Origin: Roseibacillus sp.
GTDB lineage: Bacteria; Verrucomicrobiota; Verrucomicrobiia; Verrucomicrobiales; Akkermansiaceae
Length of the DNA stretch: 36,117 nucleotides
Direction of reading: 5' to 3'
NCBI GenBank assembly: GCA_028821775.1
Contig: JAPKFB010000050.1
Location: forward strand, 1 to 36,117
This document shows positions 16,680 through 24,503 of the stretch, in pieces. How positions within the stretch are numbered: the stretch's first letter is position 1; each line of letters begins with the position of its first letter. The notes under the pieces are model-generated. The model searched no databases and was not told the DNA's origin. It saw nothing but the letters and a program-made list of their open reading frames with translations. The position numbers were made by a program, and so were the translations under genes.

Positions 16680-18683
16680 ATGATACTACCGGGTGATGCG
16701 GCGGGCGGTTTGCCCTTGGCCGCGGAAATGAGACACGCGTTCTCGGGGGAGGGGATTCTCGCGGGATCGCAGGATTTTGAGTATCGGCCCGAGCAACAGG
16801 AGATGGCGGAAGCGGTGGCGCGGGCGCTTGAAAGGGAGCGCTCTCTGGTGGTGGAGGCCGGGACGGGGGTCGGGAAGTCGCTCGCGTATCTTCTGCCGGC
16901 GATGAGTTACGGGTTGGATGCCGGGCGCAAAGCGGTCTTCTCTACTCATACCATCAATCTGCAGGAGCAGCTGCTGAAGAAGGACCTCCCGTTGGTGCGC
17001 AAGCTGCTGGGACGGCCCTTCCAGGCGACCCTGCTGAAGGGGCGCGGCAACTATGTGTGCCCCGCTCGGCTCAAGCGGGCCCGCCAGAGCAGCGGGGACT
17101 TGTTCAGTAGTAGTGAGGCGGATGAGCTGGATGCGATCTGGAAGTGGTTTGAGGGAACTCAGGACGGCACCTTGAGTGATCTCGATTTCCAGCCTTCACC
17201 CAAGGTCTGGCAAATGGTTTGCAGCGAAGCGGAGATTTGCACGGCGCGCTACTGTGGGGTCCGGGGCGATTGTTTTTTTCAGGAGGCCAGAAAGGAATCT
17301 ATTGATGCTCAGGCAGTTGTGGTGAATCACACCCTGTTTTTTTCCCTCCTTGATCCCGATGCCCTTTCAGAAGGGAGCGGCTTCCTCTTTCCCAATGATT
17401 TTGTGGTCTTTGACGAGGCTCATACTCTGGAGAGCGTGGCCTCGAATCAATTGGGTCTCCGCTTGAGCCAGGCGGGGCTCCGATTTGATCTTCAGCGTCT
17501 CTATAACCCTCGATCGCGCAAGGGATTACTACGGACCCTGGGAGCGGCCAAGGCCATGATTGGGGTGGAGAGTGCGCTGGCGGAAGTCGACGACTTCTTC
17601 GACCTGCTGGGTGAGGTTTCCGAGTTTGGGGATTGGGGCCGTGAATTCCGGGTCCGGGAGCCGGAAATCGTGCCCAACACCCTTGCTGAGCCGCTGCGCG
17701 AGCTATGGAACGACCTCGATCTTATCGCGGAGGGGATTGAAAGTGAGAACAGCCGGGCGGAGGTGACGGAAGGAGCACGCCGGCTCCGCGAGGCTCACGG
17801 TGCGCTGAAGGTGTTTCTCGATCAGGAGGACGAAGGCTGTGTCTATTGGGTGGAAGCGGGCGGGCAGGAACGATCCTCGTATTCGATGCGAGCGGCGCCT
17901 GTGAATGTGGCCGAGCGGCTGCGTCCCCTCCTCTTTTCGGAGGGGAAAACCGCGATTTTGACGAGCGCGACGCTGGGAACGGGAGATCCCGAGCTGAGCT
18001 ACTTCCGCCGCCGGGTCGGTGCCGAAGAGGTTGAGGCTCATCAGATTGGGAGCCCCTTCGACTACCAGAACCAGATGAAAATTTTCGTGGTGAAATCGAT
18101 GCCTGATCCGCAAGCTCCGGGCTACGAGGAGGCTCTCTCCGGTTGGATCGAGCACTTTTTGCATCGCAGCGACGGACGGGCCTTTGTGCTGTTTACGAGT
18201 TATCGCGCGATGCAAACGGTGGCCGAGGCCTTGGAGGGAGTGTGTCGCCAGCAGGATTGGCGGCTCCTGGTGCAAGGCCGGAGGCTCCCGCGACACCGGC
18301 TTTTGCAGGAGTTTCGCGACGATGTGCGCAGTGTTTTGCTCGGGACCGACAGCTTCTGGACGGGGGTTGACGTCCCGGGAGAAGCGCTCTCCAACGTCAT
18401 CGTGACGCGCTTGCCCTTCGCGGTGCCCGATCATCCCCTCACCGCGGCGCGGCTGGAGCAGATTGAAGTGAGGGGTGGCAACCCCTTCATGGAATACTCG
18501 GTGCCAGAAGCGGTGCTCAAGCTGCGTCAAGGGGTGGGGCGCTTGATTCGATCCGAAAACGACCGGGGAATCGTGGCCATTCTAGACAACCGGATCGTGA
18601 CCCGGAGATACGGAAAGGCCTTTCTCGGGTCGTTGCCAGATGCGCCGGTGGAGGTGGTCACCCAAAAGCTTGGGGATCTGTGA
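16680..18683 (+). CDS. DinG/XPD-type iron-sulfur ATP-dependent DNA helicase
   Basis: This is a 667-aa superfamily 2 helicase. The Walker A motif GTGVGKS is at residues 61-67 and the DEAH box at 245-248 (FDEAHTLE). Motif Ia/Ib-like TINLQEQLL, VVNHTLFF, a motif V region TDSFWTGVDVPG and motif VI QGVGRLIRS are all present. Between Walker A and the DEAH box are four cysteines in the 4Fe-4S pattern (NYVCPARL, EICTARYCGVRGDCFF). DinG-like helicases unwind DNA 5' to 3' and help resolve R-loops and forked structures. No exonuclease domain is fused, unlike some Firmicutes DinG. ATG 16680 is used; an ACGGAGAT stretch lies upstream at about 16657-16664, a little far for a standard site. The gene is divergent from the LptF/G-type gene. 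Confidence 0.9.
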   Translation: MILPGDAAGGLPLAAEMRHAFSGEGILAGSQDFEYRPEQQEMAEAVARALERERSLVVEAGTGVGKSLAYLLPAMSYGLDAGRKAVFSTHTINLQEQLLKKDLPLVRKLLGRPFQATLLKGRGNYVCPARLKRARQSSGDLFSSSEADELDAIWKWFEGTQDGTLSDLDFQPSPKVWQMVCSEAEICTARYCGVRGDCFFQEARKESIDAQAVVVNHTLFFSLLDPDALSEGSGFLFPNDFVVFDEAHTLESVASNQLGLRLSQAGLRFDLQRLYNPRSRKGLLRTLGAAKAMIGVESALAEVDDFFDLLGEVSEFGDWGREFRVREPEIVPNTLAEPLRELWNDLDLIAEGIESENSRAEVTEGARRLREAHGALKVFLDQEDEGCVYWVEAGGQERSSYSMRAAPVNVAERLRPLLFSEGKTAILTSATLGTGDPELSYFRRRVGAEEVEAHQIGSPFDYQNQMKIFVVKSMPDPQAPGYEEALSGWIEHFLHRSDGRAFVLFTSYRAMQTVAEALEGVCRQQDWRLLVQGRRLPRHRLLQEFRDDVRSVLLGTDSFWTGVDVPGEALSNVIVTRLPFAVPDHPLTAARLEQIEVRGGNPFMEYSVPEAVLKLRQGVGRLIRSENDRGIVAILDNRIVTRRYGKAFLGSLPDAPVEVVTQKLGDL

Positions 18684-18760
18684 GGCCGGTGCCAGGCAAG
18701 GGGCGATCTTGGTAATACGGGGGCTGAAACGGCGGCTGAACGGCTCCCGAGGAAGGCGCC

Positions 18761-19447
18761 CTACGCCAAGCGGATGGCTTCCTTCAAGAAGCCCGCGGGC
18801 CACTGACCGGGCGCGATCGCTTCCTGTCCCAAATAGCCATAGTTGAGAACGGATCCCAGACGCGCGGCGAGAAGCCTCGAGGCTGGAGCAAGCGGGCCCA
18901 TTCCCATGATGGAGAGGGGAAGGGGGGCCTCGTGGAAGGCTTCGGCTACCCGTTGGAGATCTGCCGGGTCTTGGAGGCGAAAGGCGCACTTTGCGATGTC
19001 TGCTCCCGCCTCCTGCATCCTTGTCATGATGGAGCGGAGCTCTGCTGTGCTCGGGCAGGAAGTGAAGTTGTGCCATGAGGCCACGCGAACGAGACCGCGC
19101 TCACCGGATTCGGCCCAAATCGAGGCGAGATCGTCGAGCGATTGCAATTCGAGATCGATCAGGGAGGCGTGATCAAGGAGCGCGGAGTAAGCCGCGGCTC
19201 GGTCAGAGACCGAAAAATCGTTCATTCCTCCCTCATCCGGGTGACGCGCTGTGAGTAAGATTGGGTGCGCAACTTTGTTTTTGTTGGCGAAGTCTTGGAC
19301 CTCGGGACCAAACCCGAGGGAGTCGAGTCGCAATTCAATCAGATCGCAATCCGCCTCAGCGATGCTAGCGTCAAGGACCCTATGATCCCCCACCGCTCCC
19401 ACAACGAGGGGTTGGTGGTTACGAATCGCGCTGGAAAGATCCTCCAT
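18761..19447 (-). CDS. aroD: Type I 3-dehydroquinate dehydratase
   Basis: The protein has 228 aa, the usual length for type I AroD. It dehydrates 3-dehydroquinate to 3-dehydroshikimate in the shikimate pathway through a Schiff base. The expected active-site residues are visible: ELRLD (39-42) near the substrate-binding Arg, His126 in ASWHNF, Lys153 in DIAKCAF as the Schiff-base lysine, Arg191 in APASR, and APGQ at 212-215. The frame is open upstream to 19579, but the extra 44 residues do not look like the family, so ATG 19447 is chosen. It is divergent from the pilus-locus gene at 19622. Its 3' end converges on the helicase gene with a 77-bp gap. Confidence 0.9.
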   Translation of the reverse strand: MEDLSSAIRNHQPLVVGAVGDHRVLDASIAEADCDLIELRLDSLGFGPEVQDFANKNKVAHPILLTARHPDEGGMNDFSVSDRAAAYSALLDHASLIDLELQSLDDLASIWAESGERGLVRVASWHNFTSCPSTAELRSIMTRMQEAGADIAKCAFRLQDPADLQRVAEAFHEAPLPLSIMGMGPLAPASRLLAARLGSVLNYGYLGQEAIAPGQWPAGFLKEAIRLA

Positions 19448-19621
19448 CAAGTCATCAAGAACGGTGCTCTTTTGAGGCGATCGGCCTTCAGTTGCAAGAG
19501 AGCTATGCGCCGGATCCGTGCGTAGCCATGTAATTACCCTGTGGTGCCACGAATCCTTACGGACAATTCTTCTGGTCAAAGGGTGGAGGCGTTTTTAGTT
19601 TCCCGCAGTCAAACGCGCAAC

Positions 19622-20266
19622 ATGAAGATACTTCCCACCCTCGCCATGGTCACAAAAACCGCTTCGCTCGGTGCGCTCCTGATCGCTGCTCCGGCCGTGA
19701 TTGCGCAGACCGCCATCAAAATTGACGCCAGCGATCCCAAATTTGAAGACCTCCAGTCTCCCGAAGTCGGCGGCAACACCGGTAAAAAGAGCTGGAAGCC
19801 GAAGGATTGGCTCGAAGTGGAGGTCAAGGTGAAGCTCGATGCCCGCAATGAGCCGAAGGACAAGCACATCGATCGCCTCACCGTGCGCTGGTTTGTGGCG
19901 GTCGAGAACAAGGTCGATCGCAGTGCGGCCAAGTATTTTCTGATGGAGAAGGAAGTGGTCCACGTGAACGTGCCCATCGGCGAAGACTTCTTCCTCTCCT
20001 GCTACCTGTCCCCCGCCACCATCAAACGACTCACCGGAAAAGACCGCGCAGGAAAAAATTCCATCAAGGCGGTCGGTGGTGAGATCACCTGTACCGGTGC
20101 GGTCAAGCCGGCCCGCTTCACCTCCGAAGGGGAAGTGAGCAAGCCGTGGTGGCAATCCGCCTCCATGCAGCGGACCAACAAGTACCCGCTCCTCAACAAG
20201 AACGAGACTCCCTTCAAGTTTCTCTGGTGGGATCGCTACCTTGAGATTGAGCCCGTCCGTCGCTAG
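19622..20266 (+). CDS. Secreted protein of the pilus locus (Amuc_1102-like)
   Basis: The protein has 214 aa and a signal peptide (ILPTLAMVTKTASLGALLI followed by AAPAVIAQ). The mature part begins IKIDASDPKFEDLQSPEVGG. It is beta-rich (WLEVEVKVKL, RLTVRWFVAVENK, VVHVNVPIGEDFFLSCYLS) and ends WWDRYLEIEPVRR. By position it matches Amuc_1102, the first gene of the Akkermansia Amuc_1102-1098 locus, and the fold is consistent with a small periplasmic beta-sandwich. ATG 19622 is chosen because upstream in-frame codons to 19541 do not give a signal peptide. It is separated from the pilM gene by 71 bp. The molecular function is unknown; a role in the pilus complex is inferred from context. Confidence 0.75.
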   Translation: MKILPTLAMVTKTASLGALLIAAPAVIAQTAIKIDASDPKFEDLQSPEVGGNTGKKSWKPKDWLEVEVKVKLDARNEPKDKHIDRLTVRWFVAVENKVDRSAAKYFLMEKEVVHVNVPIGEDFFLSCYLSPATIKRLTGKDRAGKNSIKAVGGEITCTGAVKPARFTSEGEVSKPWWQSASMQRTNKYPLLNKNETPFKFLWWDRYLEIEPVRR

Positions 20267-20290
20267 TTCCCCCGCTTCGGCAAATCTAAC

Positions 20291-20313
20291 AGATCTTTAC
20301 CCGTACGGGATCT
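20291..20313. promoter_or_regulatory. Interrupted palindrome upstream of pilM
   Basis: CCCGTACGGG at 20300-20309 is a 10-bp palindrome flanked by AGAT (20291-20294) and ATCT (20310-20313). It lies 25 bp before the pilM start, between the first and second genes of the cluster. It could be an operator or an mRNA processing structure; there is no T-tract to make it a terminator. Confidence 0.25.
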
Positions 20314-20337
20314 CCCCCTAATTACCACCCACCCACG

Positions 20338-22206
20338 ATGGCAGACGCAGAAGGCACGATTGCTCTAAGCATAGGATCTCAACGCATTTCGATGGCGGTC
20401 TTTGACCCCACGAAAGGTGGAGGGCTTGTCCTCAAGTCCTACGGTTCACAAAGCATCCTGGCGGATCCGGCGCAGGAGATGGTCCGGCTCCCTCAGATCA
20501 CCTTCGCGGTCAGGGAACTGGCGACGGGACTGAAGATCCTGAAAGAGAAAGTCCGCTACTCCATGTCGGGGCAGTCGGTCTTTACCCGTTTCATCAAGTT
20601 GCCGCCCCTCGACGAGGACAACATCGACGAGCTGGTCAAGTTCGAGGCGCAACAGCACGTGCCCTTCCCAATCGACGAAGTCGTCTGGGACTGGCAGTTG
20701 CTCGATTCCACCGGGCCTGAAAAAGAAGTGGCGCTGGTGGCGATCAAGGATGATGCCCTGACCGAGATCAACGAGACCGTGGCTGAAGCCGGTCTCGGCA
20801 CCAAGGAAGTCGATGCGGCTCCCATGGCTCTCTACAACGCCTTTCGCTACAACTATCCTGAGGTCGTGGAGTCCGTGCTTCTCATGGACGTGGGGGCCAA
20901 GGCGACCAACCTGGTTTACATCGAAGGCAACCGTCTCTTCACGCGCAGTATTGCGGTGGGCGCCGCGTCCATCACGACCGCGATCTCGAAGGAATACAAC
21001 ATCACCTTCGCCGAGGCCGAAGCGCAGAAGGTCACCAATGGAATGGTTTCCCTTGGAGGGGGACACACCGAGCAGTTGGATGAAGCCGCCGCGCAGCTCG
21101 CGACTGTCATCCGCAATGCTCTGAACAGGTTGCCGGCGGAAGTGGCGCGCACCAACAATTACTATCGGAGCCAGCACGACGGCACCGCTCCGACCAAGGT
21201 TTACCTCGCCGGCGGTGGGGCCAACCTTCCTTATCTTTCCGAGTTCCTCGAAGAGAAGCTGCGGGTGCCCATCGAGCTCTTCAATCCGCTCCAGAGGGTG
21301 TCGGTCGGCAAGGCCATCGACGTGGAGCAACTCGGACTGGAAGCCCACATGATCGGCGAACTGGTCGGCCTCGCCTTGCGCGGGATTGGTAAGGCCCCGA
21401 TCAAGATCGATCTCGTTCCGGAAGTGGTCGCTTCCGAGCGCGCCACCGCGCAACGCAAGCCCTTCCTGCTCGCGGCCTCCGTCATCCTGCTCACCGGGGT
21501 CGGGATCTGGTGGATGCATCAGTCGAGCTTAGCTGCCACCGCCGCGGCCAAGCGCAGCGAGATGGAAGTGGAGAAGAGCAAGCTCCAGGGGCCTGCCAAT
21601 AAAATCGATTCTTTGACCAAGAGCCAAGTCCAGCTCAAGGGAATTGGCGAATCCTACTCCGCGGAGCAAGAGATGCGAACGAGATGGTTCGAGGTCCTGG
21701 ACAAGGTGAAGGACTACTTCAATCACCAGGATGTCTGGATTACCGACTTTGAGCCGGTGGGGCTCTACCAGATCGGCGATCCCAAGAGCGCGAAGCCACG
21801 GGTCAAACAGAACTTCGCAAGCATCGCTTATGGCACCAGTGTGCTGGATGAATTCAAGCGCAGCTACACCCCGGAGGAAGAGAAAACGAGCCGGAGTCGC
21901 AGCCGGAGAGGACCAGCTGCGCCGGTTGCTGCCACTGCGCCTAAAGACGCCATCAACGCGATTCGCATCACGGGCTTCTGGAAAGAAGCACCTCGCTCGG
22001 TGACCGAGATTGTGGAGAAGATCAAAAAGGATCACGACTCTCCCGATGCCATCTTTACGCTGAAAAAACCGGGCGACCCCCAGGGGAAGGACCTGTCCTC
22101 GAAGGAGATCCTGCCGGTCTTCAAAAGCTCAATTGGTGATCCAAACGAATTGGCTGAGCAGTTCATCATGATGCTGCCGCTCAAATCCCCGATTTCCATC
22201 AAGTAA
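20338..22206 (+). CDS. pilM: PilM-like actin-fold ATPase with fused PilN-like membrane region (Amuc_1101-like)
   Basis: The protein has 622 aa. Residues 1-360 are PilM/FtsA-like. EGTIALSIGSQRISMAVFD is the first phosphate loop. FTRFIKLPPLDEDNIDELVK and FEAQQHVPFPIDEVVWDW are typical PilM segments. LLMDVGAKATNLVYIEGNRL is the second phosphate loop, and VYLAGGGANLPYLSEFLEEK is the adenosine region. A membrane helix follows at about 375-393 (FLLAASVILLTGVGIWW), then a coiled coil and a mixed alpha/beta domain to the end. That second half has the layout of PilN (short tail, one helix, coiled coil, ferredoxin-like fold). PilM normally binds the cytoplasmic tail of a separate PilN, so the arrangement suggests a built-in PilM-PilN unit. 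The next gene follows after 12 bp. Confidence 0.85.
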   Translation: MADAEGTIALSIGSQRISMAVFDPTKGGGLVLKSYGSQSILADPAQEMVRLPQITFAVRELATGLKILKEKVRYSMSGQSVFTRFIKLPPLDEDNIDELVKFEAQQHVPFPIDEVVWDWQLLDSTGPEKEVALVAIKDDALTEINETVAEAGLGTKEVDAAPMALYNAFRYNYPEVVESVLLMDVGAKATNLVYIEGNRLFTRSIAVGAASITTAISKEYNITFAEAEAQKVTNGMVSLGGGHTEQLDEAAAQLATVIRNALNRLPAEVARTNNYYRSQHDGTAPTKVYLAGGGANLPYLSEFLEEKLRVPIELFNPLQRVSVGKAIDVEQLGLEAHMIGELVGLALRGIGKAPIKIDLVPEVVASERATAQRKPFLLAASVILLTGVGIWWMHQSSLAATAAAKRSEMEVEKSKLQGPANKIDSLTKSQVQLKGIGESYSAEQEMRTRWFEVLDKVKDYFNHQDVWITDFEPVGLYQIGDPKSAKPRVKQNFASIAYGTSVLDEFKRSYTPEEEKTSRSRSRRGPAAPVAATAPKDAINAIRITGFWKEAPRSVTEIVEKIKKDHDSPDAIFTLKKPGDPQGKDLSSKEILPVFKSSIGDPNELAEQFIMMLPLKSPISIK

Positions 22207-22218
22207 CCACACAAACTC

Positions 22219-23304
22219 ATGGGAGACTGGATCAAGGAAAACAAGTCCGAGGCGGGGTTAATTTTCGTCACTTTCCTCATCGCGGTAGTCATCTACCTCT
22301 TCGGAAGTAAGAAGAGCGGGATCTACAGCGAGCACAAGGAATTCTACGATGGAGCGGCGAGCGCGGTCACGAGCCTCAAGGGGAAGAAGCCCTTCCCAAA
22401 CACCGACAACGTCAATGATTTCGAAGTTGCATTGGCTGCTGATCGCGTGGTCGTGGAGGCGCTTCAGACGAAGCTCCTCGCCTTCCGGCCGGAAGAGTTA
22501 AAGACGATCACGCCCTCTGATTTCATCGACAAGCTGAACGCGCAGCGTACCGAGTTGGTGGGGGCTCTTGACGCCAACCAAATCGAGTTTCCGGGCGAGG
22601 ATTTCCACATGGGATTCGAACGCTACACCTCTGCGCCTCCTCGTGATGGCGCAACGGGTTATCTCGATTACCAACTCGATGCCTTGTCCGCGCTCTACAA
22701 CAACCTGGTGAAGGTCGGGCCGAGTGCGTTGGTCAATGTTTACCGCAAACAGCTCCCCATCGAAACAGGGCCCTCCATGGACGCCAAGGCCAAGGCCGAT
22801 CTACCCAAGACCTCCGGTCGCCGCACGCGCTCCAGGACCCGACCGTCGGCCAGGGCGGAGAGCGCAGGACCGCCATTTTATCGCTTGCCCTTGGAGCTCA
22901 CTTTCAAGTCCAACGAGCCCGCGGCCCGCAGATTCATCGCGGCCGTAACGAGCGACCCGAAGTACTACTTCGTCATCCGCAGCCTGCGGATTCAGAACGA
23001 GAAGCGCGACAAGGCACCCAAGAAGGACGACGTCGAGTTCGACAAGGCTCCGGTGACTGGGGCCGGGGGCGATGAATTCAGCAACAGCTTCGAGACCGAT
23101 CTCATTCCGGAGGACGATCCCGCTTCGGAGTCCGAGGGCGATCCTGTCCCCGAGGCCGAGGAACTTGCACCAGAACCGGCAGACGACTCCGAAGAAGAGG
23201 GTGAGCGCGTCTTGGGACAAGTTCTCGGTGCCGAGGAAGTCTTCGTGTTTCTTCAGCTCGACTTGATTCTCTTCAAGGGCCAGGAAGACGCCAAGTTACC
23301 CTGA
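22219..23304 (+). CDS. Amuc_1100-like bitopic protein of the pilus locus
   Basis: The protein has 361 aa: a short N-terminus (MGDWIKENKSEA), one membrane helix (GLIFVTFLIAVVIYLFG), a helical/coiled stretch and a periplasmic alpha/beta region. From memory, several segments line up with Amuc_1100 of Akkermansia: VNVYRKQLPIETG, PLELTFKSNEPAARRFIAAV, YYFVIRSLRIQNEK and EEVFVFLQLDLILF. Amuc_1100 is the abundant TLR2-active protein of that gut species, and its fold resembles PilO/PilN-type alignment proteins. Here the Ala/Pro linker of the Akkermansia protein is replaced by a long acidic stretch at about 275-330 (IPEDDPASESEGDPVPEAEE). The gene sits 12 bp after pilM and 40 bp before the next gene. 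Confidence 0.85.
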   Translation: MGDWIKENKSEAGLIFVTFLIAVVIYLFGSKKSGIYSEHKEFYDGAASAVTSLKGKKPFPNTDNVNDFEVALAADRVVVEALQTKLLAFRPEELKTITPSDFIDKLNAQRTELVGALDANQIEFPGEDFHMGFERYTSAPPRDGATGYLDYQLDALSALYNNLVKVGPSALVNVYRKQLPIETGPSMDAKAKADLPKTSGRRTRSRTRPSARAESAGPPFYRLPLELTFKSNEPAARRFIAAVTSDPKYYFVIRSLRIQNEKRDKAPKKDDVEFDKAPVTGAGGDEFSNSFETDLIPEDDPASESEGDPVPEAEELAPEPADDSEEEGERVLGQVLGAEEVFVFLQLDLILFKGQEDAKLP

Positions 23305-23344
23305 AGCGCAGCGCCCACCCAATACCTAACCAACTGATTCCACA

Positions 23345-24421
23345 ATGGCAGCTAACATATCAGCCAGCTACGATAAGATCATCCTCGTCCTCGCGATTGT
23401 CATTGCGCTCGGGCTGGGCGCCACGGTCTTTCTGAACGCAGGAAAAATAGAGGAAGAGTTCAAGGTGCCAGGGGGCGGCAACTACGGGGTGCCCAAAATG
23501 GGCAGCACCGACCGCTTCAAGGCGGTGACCGCCAAGATCGGGACCCCCGTCACGCTCGCAGGCCCCATCACTGACGAAACGAAACGCCCCATCAACAACT
23601 TCGTGGGCACGCCCCTGTTTCTGAAGGCCGGAAACGCGGAAGCGATTGATCTCGGAGACGTGACCTATCCCGCGGTTCACCCGCCCATCCCAAACAAGTG
23701 GTGGTTGGAGAATCGCATTGATCCCGGCCATTCCGATTCTCCTGGGCGCGATCCAGACTCGGATGGCTTCACCAACCTCGACGAGTTCAAGGGGAAGACG
23801 AATCCGAATGACGCCACGAGTTTCCCCTCGCTCATCGCCAAGCTCGAATGCGCGGTGCTGGAGAAGAGGCTCTTCAAGCTCACCTACTCCTCCGACACCT
23901 CCGCCGGAACGCTCAAACCCACCGATACCTACAAATTCAAGTATGAGGAAATGATCGGAGGACGGAGAAAGTCGACGAGTTCAGACTACATGACGCCCGG
24001 GAAAGGAGCCGCCTCCAATCTCTTCAACGAGGGTGGGGGGCAATTGCGCTACGAATTCAAATCCGTTGAGCAACGCACGGAAGTCAATCCCAAGACCAAG
24101 ATCCAGGAGACCAGCAATTATGCGCGCCTCGAAGATGTGGGGAGCCCAAAGAAGGGCATCCAGATCGAGCTCAAAAAAGGCACCCGGAACGGGGTCATCA
24201 TTACGGACTATACCGCAGTGCTCTTCCTGAACGCAGTCGGAGAAGCCGACAAGCAGGCCAAGATTCCCGAGCGCTCCAGCTTTTCCCTCCCTTTCGACCC
24301 CAATGCAGCCAAAAAGCCCTACACCTTCACCGGAGTCAACGGCTCCGGGCAGGCGTTGATCGAGTGGCAAGAGGGGGGAGAAACGAAAACCCGGGAGCTC
24401 ACACCCAATTCCCAGCCCTGA
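23345..24421 (+). CDS. Amuc_1099-like bitopic protein of the pilus locus
   Basis: The protein has 358 aa. After MAANISASYDK comes a single membrane helix (IILVLAIVIALGLGATVFL), then a periplasmic region. Residues about 138-158 carry a calcium-binding-like DPDSDGFTNLDEFKGKTNPN element. The C-terminal half is beta-rich (QTVEQRTEV-like strands, RNGVIITDYTAVLF). By position it corresponds to Amuc_1099 in the Akkermansia locus. It has no recognised enzymatic motif; a structural role beside the Amuc_1100-like protein and the secretin is inferred. The stop codon is followed almost immediately by an in-frame-open ATG at 24423, but the secretin most likely starts at 24504. Confidence 0.75.
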   Translation: MAANISASYDKIILVLAIVIALGLGATVFLNAGKIEEEFKVPGGGNYGVPKMGSTDRFKAVTAKIGTPVTLAGPITDETKRPINNFVGTPLFLKAGNAEAIDLGDVTYPAVHPPIPNKWWLENRIDPGHSDSPGRDPDSDGFTNLDEFKGKTNPNDATSFPSLIAKLECAVLEKRLFKLTYSSDTSAGTLKPTDTYKFKYEEMIGGRRKSTSSDYMTPGKGAASNLFNEGGGQLRYEFKSVEQRTEVNPKTKIQETSNYARLEDVGSPKKGIQIELKKGTRNGVIITDYTAVLFLNAVGEADKQAKIPERSSFSLPFDPNAAKKPYTFTGVNGSGQALIEWQEGGETKTRELTPNSQP

Positions 24422-24503
24422 TATGTTAAAAGATTTGAACTGCCTTGAAGAAAAAAAGCTTCACAAACTCTCTCGAACTGACAGAAACCTCGCCTACTAC
24501 ACC

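Noticed and set aside
20446..21519. A 357-codon minus-strand open frame
   Set aside because: It is antisense to pilM, with low-complexity His/Asp/Arg composition and no recognisable domain.
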